From contig CM070554.1 in the NCBI GenBank assembly GCA_036346405.1, positions 41,220,204-41,284,203 on the forward strand: DNA of 64,000 nt, read 5' to 3'. The translations under genes and the position numbers were made by a program. The notes beneath the pieces were generated by a model that saw only the letters and a program-made list of their open reading frames with translations, searched no databases and was not told the DNA's origin. The stretch's first letter is position 1. Every line of letters starts with the position of its first letter. Shown piece after piece: positions 35,347 to 44,985 of the stretch. Origin of the DNA: Phyllostachys edulis. Taxonomy: Eukaryota; Streptophyta; Magnoliopsida; Poales; Poaceae.

Positions 35347-36312
35347 GTAGACATGAGGCGGGCTGGCGGCGTGAGTCCATGACGGTGTAGCAGGCTTGTC
35401 ATGGCGGTGATGTCATGGAGAGAGGAGCGAATGAGTGGTAAGGGAGGAATTTGGAGGGTGATGGGATGCTACATGCCAGTGGAATTGACCGGAGACTCAT
35501 CAGGTACGTAGGAGAAGGAATGGCTGGTTGGAACGACGAGGTTTTGTGTTGAATACTCTAACCTTTCCATTTCCCTTCTAGCACTGTTAAGTTTCAAAAT
35601 TAGCTGACATTTGTTAATTTTATGGGCTGTTTGATAACTTGATATGTTGTTGTTTGTGGTTACTGACTTACTACAAACTAAGCTGAGCTACCTAATGATA
35701 TCGTGTTGTGGAATTCTAACATGAACTTTGTTTCCCTCACCAGGGGAAGGTTGCCGAAAAGATTCATGAGGTCACATTGCATACTGAAGACAGAGAAGAT
35801 TCCATCCATGGCTGAGTTTGGACTTCCAATTGCTGATGATATGATCAAGGACATAAATAAATCTCTACAGATAATGTCAAAGACCCAACATAAAAGAGGG
35901 TACATCTTGTACCAATCTTTATAACATTCTTTTGTTTTCCTCGCATTGTCTTAAAAAATCACACCGTTCTCGTTTGTCTGATATGATGGTGTAGTCTCTT
36001 AGTATACTCAAAAATTTCTATTCATGTTATTTATATGGTTACAGAAGTTTGGCCATTTTTCCTTATTCGTTTAGGAATATTCATACTTGATATGTAATAT
36101 TTGTAGCCTGAACTTGAGTAAGCTCCACTAGTTTTACTTGAGTTTTCCAATAACATTGAAACTCAAATGTCATTGTGTAACCATTGCTCGCACTAATCAA
36201 CAAGTCTAGAACACCGACTTGATCAACCCTTAGTCCATTACTATATCATATTATTTCTATGCATAAAGATCATCTTTTATGGTTGTTTTGAGAGGAGAAT
36301 CATTGCATTCAG
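35347..36312 (+). other. Right arm of the Harbinger-like element, first part
   Basis: No confirmed gene. A plus-strand stretch at 35747-35922 (after a pyrimidine tract and CAG at about 35742) reads KIPSMAEFGLPIADDMIKDI and looks exon-like, but I do not recognise it. The rest is AT-rich and intron-like. Confidence 0.3.
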
Positions 36313-36753
36313 GTTAATCCAGAACCCCAGTTGGTGGTTCCAATCAGGGAAAAGCTCAGAACATGGGATGATTTGGGCACACCCAACAGAGGAAGAAGTG
36401 GGAACTAGTTCTCTTTTATGTTCTACACTGCAAAGCAAAAGGCATCCACTCTGAGATGGTCACAACCTGATTTTACAACAAAAGATGATAGTAGCGAAAA
36501 GTCAGCGTCCTCTGCAGGTCCAGAATCATCGTAAGCCGGTGGATAAGGTGCATCAACACCTTCAGATGCAGAAAGGGATGAGCTGCCCGTTTCAAGCCGG
36601 TTGCTAGAAAATACAGCTACTATGAAGCAGAGCTTGTCTTCTACTGATATCCCCAACATGGTGGAGACTTACAATAAGTTCAAAGAAGAACAAGAATTCA
36701 AACTGCAAGAGTGGCTTAGAGCGTCTGAAGAAGTTGAAGATAATAAAGAGTGA
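36313..36753 (+). pseudogene. Unidentified coding remnant
   Basis: After a CAG acceptor-like site at 36310-36312 a single frame continues for about 145 codons with only a few stops: VNPEPQLVVPIREKLRTWDD, FYTAKQKASTLRWSQPDFTT, SEKSASSAGPESS, PSDAERDELPVSSRLLENTA, DIPNMVETYNKFKEEQEF, LQEWLRASEEVEDNKE. Codon-like composition and the length between stops suggest a decayed exon captured by the Harbinger-like element, not chance. I do not recognise the family. The C-terminal part is charged and likely helical. Confidence 0.5.
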
Positions 36754-36789
36754 GATGGTTCTAACTTCTGACTGCTTCAGCTTTGTGCC

Positions 36790-37011
36790 TTTATTAGAGC
36801 GCATTGGAGGATGGGGTATAACCGACTTCATAAATTTCCAACTCTTTACATTGTTCCTGTTTATGAAGCAGAAGATGCGTTAGGCGAGGCAACTCATCAA
36901 CATGTCAGGTTTCTTTATACCAATCATCAACGTTTACCGAGGTGTTATTACCCAATGCCCATGTCTGAATATGAATGGAATGGGACTTCTCGAGAGAGCA
37001 TTTTCTAGTGG
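36790..37011 (+). pseudogene. Second unidentified coding remnant
   Basis: Plus strand from about 36811 reads YNRLHKFPTLYIVPVYEAED, ALGEATHQHVRFLYTNHQRL and YYPMPMSEYEWNGTSRES, ending at TAG. It follows the remnant at 36313 in the same direction and may be from the same source gene or from a transposon. I do not recognise it. Confidence 0.35.
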
Positions 37012-37277
37012 TGATGGACTTAATCAATTTTTTCGTTTTTTTAGTTGTATACGAATTTTCTAGTTCTCCCCGCATAGTTCTGATTTTTTTCTTGATTTTT
37101 CTGATTTTTTTAATGGTTAGGATTTTTTAGCTCTTTCCTCCCAAACAACGGCCGGGATTTATTTCCCCTCCAGGGGATTTATCCCCACTGGTGGGGGGGA
37201 TTGCTTGTGCCCATAAAATCTCCTCTGGGGTGTTGGCCCCCTGGGAATTTATACCCCACCTCCCAAACAAGGCCTAA

Positions 37278-37599
37278 CTGTAGTTGCCTCCACCATCACG
37301 AGCTCAAGAAAATTGGTCTCCTGAGCCATACGAAGAAGCTCGTGGCTCTAACCACCGCTCCATAACCTCCTCCCAAAGGAGGTACTCCTAGGGGTAGCAT
37401 CAATATTCAACCACAACCTTGTTATAGGGCACATGCGCACCACTACTATTGCTTTGGCATCAAACAACAGTATTGCATCATCCTCCACAAAACAGCGTCC
37501 CCATGGTTATATGCACCATGTGCACTGTCCTTCGCTCCCGACGTACTCACCATTGCAAACTGCTCCCGTACCATGATGAATAGAGGCTCTGATACCACC
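37278..37599 (-). other. 5' leader of the outer gypsy element with primer site
   Basis: Reverse complement of TGGTATCAGAGCC at 37585-37597, two bases inside the LTR end at 37600. The following minus-strand sequence has short open frames (…MVREQFAMVSTSGAKD) with no clear Gag domain. Most of gag is missing between here and the protease piece at 23445, so the element was deleted before the Harbinger-like insertion. Confidence 0.65.
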
Positions 37600-37787
37600 T
37601 GATGAGGATCCAAATAGCAAACTAGCGAGATCGTGTTGTTTTGACCTGATCTTTCATGGTACAGCAAAAGTGTAGTGACACTACTGTGGTAGTATAGTAA
37701 CACTATGTCAGTCTTGCAGTAACACAACTTTCGTAGCTCTTGTTTAGATAGATGGAACCAGTAGCTAGAAACCGAAACCCTAGAATA
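37600..37787 (-). repeat. 5' LTR (part) of the outer gypsy element
   Basis: Matches 269-490 with substitutions and one gap (about 30 bases). The match ends at CCCTAGA. The next 123 bases (37788-37910) have no partner in the window. Confidence 0.65.
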
Positions 37788-37910
37788 CTAGACTATTGGA
37801 TTGTGTTGTTCTTAATTTGTTTATTTGTTTCGTGGATATTGTCGACGATGAAGTTGACGCAAACAACTTCAGCACTTGCAAAATGCTCCTCAATTGAACG
37901 ACCAAGCTAC

Positions 37911-38345
37911 CACTACCAGAAAGCGTCAATTTCCCGAGTGCCGAAACACTCGGGCAAATACCAAAAACACTCGGGATATCCATTCCCAAAGGTTGGCCGT
38001 CGGGAAAAAACACTCAGCATCGTTTAGTCGGGTAAAAACTAATTTCCCGATAGTTACACTCGGGAAAAATAACTTTCCCGAGTGTAATCTGAATACTCGG
38101 GAAACATCCAACACTCGGGAAAAATAACTTTCCCAAGTGTAAATCGGAACACTCAGGAAACAACCAATAACACTCGGGAAAAATAACTTTCCCAAGTGTA
38201 AATCTGAACACTCGAGAAACATCCATCACTCGGGAGAATAGGTGCCACAACGGGTTTAGCCACCGTAACGAAATACTTTTACCGAGTGTTGACACTCGGG
38301 AAAGTAGGAAAAGTGTCCCGAGTGTATGTCAACTACACTCGGGAC
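37911..38345. repeat. CACTA C subterminal repeats, left
   Basis: Repeated (T)TTCCCGAGTGT / ACACTCGGGAAA, more than ten copies in both orientations. It is a different motif from those of elements A and B, so the three belong to different CACTA families. Confidence 0.88.
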
Positions 38346-39402
38346 ACCCACCATCTGTATCTCGAATTTACTATGTGCTACATCTAAAAAAGTGAAGAGC
38401 AATCCATCTGCAGGTAGTATAGCAATGCAAACTTTGCCGCTTTATCATTAAAAATAACATATATTTTTACAACGTACAAATGAATTGTTAGTACATACAG
38501 GTTGAAACACATATTTTGACGACATATGAAATGAATTGTTAGTGCATACAAGTTTACGAAATGGCGATGCTTTCTTTTCAGCAACAACGAACAAACAAAT
38601 GATACAAAACACCTAAGAATGTATGCATCACCTTGTACAAAAAAAAGGAAAAAAGAATGCAGAAGTCCAGTGAACCACCTAGCAGATTCAACTATTTCCA
38701 GGGCATCCATTGCTCCTCTCTACAGCTGACAAAACCGAAGATCGAAATACTCAAGGTGAAAAAAACATTGAGTATACTGTTAACAATCATCCAACCATCT
38801 TTCGCTAATCTGTGGAATATGGACATGGAAAAAGGGTCAAGTCATCAACTCATCATCACAACAAAAATGAACTCAAGGTTCAACTATAAAAATTGGACAA
38901 AATTATTTTCATTAACAATTTGAAGTATTTCTAACCACATCATATATTAACAGAGAAGTAGTGAAGCGGCCTAACCCAGTCGCATAAGAACAATTTAATG
39001 ATCAAGTTATAAACGCCTGGAGTGGCATTTTTTGAAGGATTATATAATGAGGCTTTTTAAAGGTAGTGAGCTACTCGACCTTTGCAGTTGGGTTCCTTGG
39101 CAGTAGGTTGTCAAGGGTCAACTATCACATTATAAACCATCTTTGTTGGTGCATGTTATGAATAACTGTGAATCTCACTATTTATGTGATGTATAACAAC
39201 ATTCATAGGCGTCATGGTTGTGTAGTGTAGACTTACGAAGTGTTTATATGAAGGCTTGGAAAAAAAATTTATCACTGTGGATGGAATAATGGAATAAATT
39301 GAACACTATATATTGCAAGTGAAAGCAATTAGTGATATGAAAAAAATGTCTGATTGATATATTCATTTTGCTCGTAATATTCAGAGAAATGAAAGTAGCA
39401 TA
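38346..39402. other. Non-coding part of CACTA C
   Basis: AT-rich sequence with a short duplicated phrase (AAATGAATTGTTAGT at about 38486 and 38530). I see no coding similarity here. Confidence 0.35.
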
Positions 39403-39600
39403 AATAAGAACTCACCATTTGTCAAAAGATACGTAAATATTAGCTCATTCCAAGCATCGGGAACTCCAGGGAGACACCAGTGGCTGCAATCAAGTACAGT
39501 GGGAGGATAACTCCAATTCCCAACATGAGCATCGGTTCTAAAGGCCCCCATCAACGTTACATTTAATACAGTAACAGGAAAGCTCATTTTTGCCACAACA
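39403..39600 (-). pseudogene. Captured TBL (trichome birefringence-like) C-terminal exon
   Basis: Minus strand reads PVTVLNVTLMGAFRTDAHVG, then NWSYPPTVLDCSHWCLPGVP and DAWNELIFTYLL. The DCSHWCLPGVPDxWNE block is the DxxH end motif of the TBL/PC-esterase family, Golgi O-acetyltransferases of cell wall polysaccharides. Asp and His of DxxH (DCSH) are intact. The N-terminal GDS motif is not in the window. The exon is followed by a stop soon after. It is the most downstream of the captured exons. Confidence 0.85.
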
Positions 39601-39924
39601 TTAGTAAGTATAGCCCCAAATTCACTCTTGTCATTTCCTTTGGCCTTAGATGAAGGCTTTTCTGTTACTTCACATATCTTTTGGTTTAAGTCACTGTAAT
39701 GTGAAGCAAGTTTTTGTTAGTTCTTATAGAAATGTTACAGCAGAGCAAAACATTCAACTATATCAAATTAAAACGTGTCAACAAGGCTTTTAGATGGACC
39801 ATATATAGTAGAGTCGCAATTTGATCCTGAAAAAGTAAGTCTATGCCAAAACTAATCCAAATAGATAATCAGATCTACACAAACTAATCTACAAAGAGAA
39901 GATAAAATGTTTGTGAAGTTGTAG

Positions 39925-40345
39925 GCTGACTTTGTTCATATGGTCTGCATTTGGATCCCAATTGTTGAAGTCGCCTAGTAACGCTACAGACTACGATAGG
40001 AAGCGCGCGTCAATTAATACAGCTAGTTTGTAACTTTGAAATGCTATTCATTTGGAAGGCACAAAATCCATACAATCTGCAATATCTTATAATATCCAAG
40101 GAACAATGTAGTGCAGTATAGTACTTAGGTAAATGATAAAACTATCATAGGAACGTACATTTGCTCCAGGAGCCCATTCTCGGTAGGTGATACCTTCAGC
40201 ACTACATGGGAAGAGGAATGAATAAGCTAAGTTATTTGTTTGTCTATAGGAAAAGGAGATACATACCTATGTAGTAAATAAATTTTACCTGCGATTAAAT
40301 CCAAACTTGACGTAACTGCGAGAAATAAATAAATGAGGGAAAGTG
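39925..40345 (-). pseudogene. Captured starch branching enzyme II exons
   Basis: Three short minus-strand exons in order: 40340-40309 gives RSYVKFGFNR; 40207-40161 gives SAEGITYREWAPGAN; 39995-39930 gives ALLGDFNNWDPNADHMNK. Together they match the start of the N-terminal carbohydrate-binding module of SBEII (usual RGYEKFGFNRS..GITYREWAPGA..A.LVGDFNNW.PNAD). Exons are separated by intron-like DNA, so the capture was genomic. The enzyme adds alpha-1,6 branches in starch in plastids; this piece holds no catalytic residues. It lies between SCAB-like and TBL-like exons. Confidence 0.85.
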
Positions 40346-40433
40346 GTCCAAGCCATGTATTCTAGGTAAGCAAGCAATGGATCGAAAAAAGAAGAAATTA
40401 AAAGAACATAACGTTCATATTGTTAGATATAAC

Positions 40434-41721
40434 TTACATGCTTCTCAATTCTTTGAGAACTGTTTTCCTACTCCTTAAGTACTTGTTGAACTCTTTGAAC
40501 AGCAGCTCTACCATTTTGTATGTCCATGCGAGCATTACCTCTTTCTTCTTCAACAATTCTCCTGGCATCTTCAGAAGCTTATGAGCAATATAGGAAAAAG
40601 AGCAATGCTTGAAAAGAATGAACAAATGGAAATATATGAATGGACATATCTATCCAACAAGAGATTATGCTTGAAAAGAATGAACAAATAGAAATATATG
40701 AATGGACAGATCTATCCAACAAGAGATTAAGCATGCTTCTACATGGACGAATGATTATCAAATCATGTAGTCTACAAGAACAAGCAATCCAAGAGTGGCT
40801 GGATCATGCTTTATGCACAATTAATTGTCAGCATGCTTATTTCTGAACCTTGTTGAGGAAATCAGTTGGATATCCTAAAATGTGTTAGTCAACAAGTCAT
40901 GATCTGCATGTGACTGAAATTTTGTTGTGCGTTTCGGAAGCCCCTCTAGATCACCTTGCTTATTATAACGGCAAGAAACAACTTTCATCAACCTCAAAGA
41001 TAATAATTTTAAGCCATAAGATTGCATATAATTCAGAGGAAAAACTCGGGTTTCCTCAAAATCCAGTAGGCAACTTCGATAACTAAGAAGAGTTAAACAT
41101 AGAAACTGACATTTAATTATAAATTATAAATAGTCAACACTGAATGGCACATGATAATAAACATGTTTACAAATGTTTCTAGCATGTAGACACTACCGAA
41201 CTACAAGGGATTTTGAACGCACCAGTTTTAATGAGCTCGCTTTTTTGTGACCTCTGCTTTTTGCTGAAGCAATTCATCTTCTTTTTTAGACCGCTGAACT
41301 GCAAAAATATTCACCTATGGAAAGTATATATCAAACTATTAAAGTGTCCAGGAAAAAAGGAACATTTTGGCATATAGCTAAAAAATATCTTTGAAGAAAA
41401 AAAGAATAGAAAGTTTTAAGCACTTGCAACACCATTAAAGATAACTAAACATTGAGCAACAATAATAATTGGTGAGAATCTAAATATGGTTGAAATGAAG
41501 AAACCAACCATAGATAGAGACTCCTCAATTTCATCCTCATATTTGCTAGCTACTCGACCTCTCAGTGACTCCAATACACTCTTTAGATTCTTCAGAAGGA
41601 TGTCTCGCTCCAATTCAGCCACTTGTCTCCATTTAACTTGAGAGTTCAAGCCAAGGCCAGATAAACATCTTAAGGTATAAATAGCTCCACTAACTGAAGC
41701 AATTGCCAACTGGGTGTTCAA
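40434..41721 (-). pseudogene. Captured SCAB-like (stomatal closure-related actin-binding) exons
   Basis: Minus-strand exons: about 41650-41507 gives QVKWRQVAELERDILLKNLK, then SVLESLRGRVASKYEDEIEE; 41300-41222 (after a TGCAG acceptor) gives QRSKKEDELLQQKAEVTK; 40577-40436 gives ASEDARRIVEEERGNARMD, then AAVQRVQQVLKE, a stop, ENSSQRIEK. Order and text follow the coiled-coil region of plant SCAB proteins (VKWREVASLERDVLLKKLR..LRGRVAGRNKEDVEEA..EGEL..EKTEVKKLA..ASEDARR). SCAB1 binds and bundles actin filaments and helps control stomatal movement. Several residues are changed and one TAG is present. The assignment is from remembered family text; a search would confirm it. Confidence 0.75.
40608..40740. 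repeat. Tandem duplication, 62-base unit
   Basis: Two near-identical copies of a unit containing GAATGAACAAATGGAAATAT and ATCTATCCAACAAGAGATTA lie head to tail, just beside a SCAB-like exon. Confidence 0.85.
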
Positions 41722-41829
41722 GAAGACAGGAACTCAAAAGGTAGAGTTCCATACCTCATTAGAAAACGCTGTGGCAGTGTTGATGATGTAGTGCAACGTA
41801 TACGTATGGAATTCATCATCGAGTTGGAA

Positions 41830-43425
41830 TCTATATCTATACTAATTAGAGGCTCTTCTAGAAGCCCCCATATTAATCTTAGAAGGTAAAAAGGCTAGAA
41901 ATTTCCATATTAATTGGAGAAAAAGAAAAAGGTTAGAAATTTCCACGTTAATCAAAGAAAAAGGAAAAATCCTAACCATCCATAAGAGTTTGTACTAGAA
42001 ATAGAACTTTGTGACGGCTTGGATCCTTCTAAACACATCCGAAACATACACGAGTACTTGAGTACAACACAGTTTGCTCTCAAATATCCTTTGCTAATAT
42101 GGAATATGATGTCGGCATTGATTAAATAATCTTTCCAATTGGATAGCAGTAACAAAAACCAGGAGTAACCGCGTCAGGGAAGAGTCCAAGCTCTATAAGG
42201 AAAAGTTCCTGGCTATTAATTTATCTTCATAATTATGTCTATTTAGTACTACCTTTGATTCCAAATATAAGTCGTTTTAGAAATTGTGCCAGTCAAATAT
42301 TTTTAGATTTGACCATCAATATATAAACAATAAACACGATTGACAACATGTAATTGGTATCACCAGATCCACCATGAAATATACTTTCATAATATATAAT
42401 TATTTTGATTGGAAACAACATATTTTCAAAGAAATAGAACTCTAGGTCGCATGCATGGAGCAGATTGGTCCGGTACTAAAAACCAAAATATGACTCCATG
42501 GACAGCGTACTAGATACAAATTACAATTAGGACTTTCTGAACAGCAAAGAATCCTGAAACAATTAGCATCCACATAGAAAAATTGTGAAGCTGTGCATAG
42601 ATACATGGATATTCAAATCTTGGATCTAAGTTTTTATATCCAAATATCTATAATTGCATAATTACAAAAATAAATCTAATTTTCAAAATTCATAACTATG
42701 GGATTTAAATTATTAAAATTATAGTTTGCGTGTAGTATCGTATCTGAAGCCCACCATGCCATGATCAACTCAAAGAAGGTGATAGTCCTGTGGTTAGAAT
42801 TCTAAATTTTCTTAATCTATTATATTATTGTTTTCTTGCAACAATTTTTACAATTTCTAATTACAAATTGATAGCTATGAGATTTTAATTATTAAAATTA
42901 TAGATTGCATGTAGTATCGTATCTGAAGCCCACCATGCTATGATCAACTCAAAGAAGGTGATAGTCCTGTGGTTAGAATTCTAAAATTTCTTAATCTATT
43001 ATATTATTATATTCTTGCAACAATTTTTACAATTTCTAATTACAAATTGATATACAGGTATAACAATTGTTTGAATTCACATTTGTGAATTTGTATGTAC
43101 TTGTATAACATGATTTTTTTAATTATGAATTCCTAAATATTTTTTCAATACATAAGTATTAGTTTCACATATTCAATGGAATTACATATGCTCGACAATA
43201 AAATTTTAATTTCAAATTTATATATGTTATAATATCACAATTTGTGTACTCCATATATATGTAGATCCATACACTAATAGTATTTGTACTTAGGATGCAT
43301 GTAAATAACAATACTGGTTCTATATTGGGGCCATGAGGCAATAAATTAGAAATATATAACAATTAGAAAAAGTAAAAGAAATGAGAACCAATGTAGCCTG
43401 TGCAGATGCACGGGTTGATGACTAG
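41830..43425 (+). mobile_element. Non-autonomous Helitron inserted in a captured exon
   Basis: It starts TCTATATCTATACTAATTAG at 41830 and ends ATGACTAG at 43425, preceded by a small hairpin (CCTGTGCAGATGCACGG). It lies between A (41829) and T (43426), as Helitrons do, with no target duplication. Removing it restores an open minus-strand frame across the site (…KEFAEFQLDDEF…). No Rep/helicase gene is present. It is AT-rich and contains a 180-base tandem duplication. Confidence 0.85.
42660..43055. repeat. Tandem duplication, 180-base period
   Basis: Two copies, each containing GTGTAGTATCGTATCTGAAG / ATGTAGTATCGTATCTGAAG (42730 and 42910) and the following 130 bases, differ at few positions. 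It lies inside the Helitron. Confidence 0.85.
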
Positions 43426-43530
43426 TTCAGCAAATTCTTTGGGTAGGATATCGCGAACCTGCAAATCATTAACCTTGAACTGAATCGCACCGGCTGAACA
43501 CGTCATACCATCAGTCTCGCCCTTAGGGTT

Positions 43531-44294
43531 CATCACCCCCTGGCTACGGCCGCTGTGCGCATGGCCACGCACCTCCCAGAACATCCGACGCGGACAGCAC
43601 CTACATGCACCACCACAGCAACAAAGTAAGATCATTGCATATGCCGTAGCCGACGCGCCTGATCGAGTCGAGACAGAAGACGGGCCAAGGATGAAGACGA
43701 CGGAAATAACCAGAGAATCGAAGAAGGTAGTGAGGTGAGAAATATGTTGCGAATTATTACGAGGGAAGCAAAAGCCCATGCTGCGTCCGAAGAGCAGTGA
43801 CGGCGATGGCAGCTCCACCCCGCGCTTCCTCTGCTGCGCGCCAATGGATCAAGGAGCCCGCACGGCCCCGCCGAGCCCCAGCCCGGAAACCGCAGACGCC
43901 GGTGCCGCCATCGCGCCGTAGCCGAATCGGATCCAACCAACCAACGCATGTGACGCTGGAGGGAGGAGTGGTAGCGGAGGACGCACAATGAGGGGATAGA
44001 CGGGAGGGGAGGCGACGAGGCGGCGAGTGGGGAGGTTAATAGAGGGGGCGGCGGGGGAGGAAGAGAGAGTGAGCGGCGGCCCTGGTGGAGAGGGACGGTG
44101 GGGAAGAGTGGGTGACACGCCGAGGGCATCGCCGCCCGCCGACGGTGGAAGCGGGCCGTGGGGAAGGGGGACGGCGAGGTGTAGGAAGAGGACGGGGGCA
44201 GCTGCGGGGATTAGGGATCGAGTGGGGAGAAAGGGCGTGGCGTGTAGGGTTAGCAACAAAAATTGGGCGCGGTAGGAAAAAAAAGAGGCACGGC
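43531..44294 (-). other. GC-rich 5' part of CACTA C
   Basis: High-GC block with long open frames in several phases, Pro/Ser/Arg rich. It looks like a captured first exon or promoter region of the chimeric minus-strand transcript. No conserved domain is seen. Confidence 0.35.
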
Positions 44295-44479
44295 TGGTTC
44301 TCTCCCGAGTGTAAGACATATGCACTCGGGATCCTGTGTTAATCTCCCGAGTGTTATTGGAAATACATGGGAAAGTTTTTTCTACTGAGTGCTTAATTCC
44401 CATCCCAAGTGTTCTATGAAACACTTCAGACACTCGGTAAACATATAGACACTCAGAAAATAAGAGGTTTCTAGTAGTG
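44295..44479. repeat. CACTA C subterminal repeats, right
   Basis: Copies of CTCCCGAGTGT / ACACTCGG, the same motif as at 37925-38345, ending in the terminal repeat at 44479. Confidence 0.85.
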
Positions 44480-44482
44480 TAC

Positions 44483-44976
44483 TGATGGCGTCAGATTACA
44501 GATGAACTGTGCAGCCTGCATACGTATGAAAGTCCCTCGATACGTTCATCAGTTCTTGCCGGTCAATATACTGCCTATTGCAATGGCAAGGAGATAGAAG
44601 CTGGAAACTACGTATGCTGCTTCTTTCTAGCTGTTTGCTAGTACATAAAGGGACATTTATGGCAAATTAAGGATATATAATTTGCTATATACTGGCTTGC
44701 CGTGACGCCGGGGCATATATACAAAGACCGGAAACGATCAAACGAAGCATCGCGGTTGTCTCCCCGAAGGTGGCTGTCGAGCTCTCTGGTCCAGTGCGAC
44801 ATCTCAAAAATCAAAATTTCCTTACGAAGGTACCATCGGATAAGATGGGTGAATGGTCCGCACCATGGAATTAAACCTGGTAAATGGTTTAGTGTTTCTT
44901 TTAAAGGCCAACGTGCAAATTGTTTATTACCCTTGTCTAAAAATCTGTACAAGTACCCATGATTTGGCACATTGAA
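44483..44976. other. Spacer between CACTA C and the Pack-MULE
   Basis: About 500 bases without repeat ends or coding similarity that I can see. It is among the few stretches that may be original intergenic DNA. Confidence 0.35.
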
Positions 44977-44985
44977 ATATATAAT

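Larger units (their letters stand above)
23449..37274. mobile_element. PIF/Harbinger-like element carrying a host gene fragment and a Sirevirus
   Basis: Perfect 14-base terminal inverted repeats GGCCTTGTTTGGGA begin at 23449 and end at 37274. Target copies TAA lie at 23446-23448 and 37275-37277, the 3-base duplication usual for PIF/Harbinger. Inside both ends the sequence is rich in CCC/GGG blocks of loosely similar type. No DDE transposase or Myb-like ORF is visible. Without the Sirevirus (24048-35341) the element is about 2.5 kb and holds a carbohydrate esterase fragment at 23722-24006 and an unidentified coding remnant at 36313-37011. The family call rests on ends and target copies only. 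Confidence 0.7.
269..37787 (-). mobile_element. Outermost gypsy-type LTR retrotransposon, internally deleted and split by nested insertions
   Basis: Two related segments, both starting TGATGAGGATCCAAATAGC on the plus strand, lie at 269 and 37600. The right copy is flanked at 37584-37597 by the reverse complement of a tRNA-Met type primer site (TGGTATCAGAGCC), so the element reads on the minus strand with its 5' LTR at the right. Internal sequence survives in three pieces: 37278-37599 (leader), 23052-23445 (gag end and protease start) and 1189-1883 (protease end and linker to RT). No RT or integrase is visible, so it is a deletion derivative. It is interrupted by a solo LTR at 1884-23046 and by a Harbinger-like element at 23449-37274. 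The right LTR copy stops matching the left at about 37787. Confidence 0.7.
41760..43530 (-). pseudogene. Unidentified captured exon split by the Helitron
   Basis: Minus strand 43520-43426 joined to 41829-41760 reads IQFKVNDLQVRDILPKEFAE, then FQLDDEFHTYTLHYIINTAT and AFSNE, before a GTATGG donor-like site. The frame is open for more than 45 codons only after removing the Helitron. It lies upstream of the SCAB-like exons in the same direction. I do not recognise the source; it may be another gene caught in the same element. Confidence 0.5.
37911..44479 (-). mobile_element. Non-autonomous CACTA element C with exons of several host genes
   Basis: Ends are CACTACCAGAAAGCGTC at 37911 and, reverse-complemented, CACTACTAGAAACCTC at 44479. 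Target copies TAC lie at 37908-37910 and 44480-44482. Subterminal arrays of CACTCGGGAAA and its reverse fill 37925-38345 and 44295-44465. There is no transposase. The interior carries, all on the minus strand, exons like SCAB, starch branching enzyme II and a TBL protein plus at least one unidentified exon, and a Helitron (41830-43425). This is a Pack-CACTA chimera. Confidence 0.9.
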
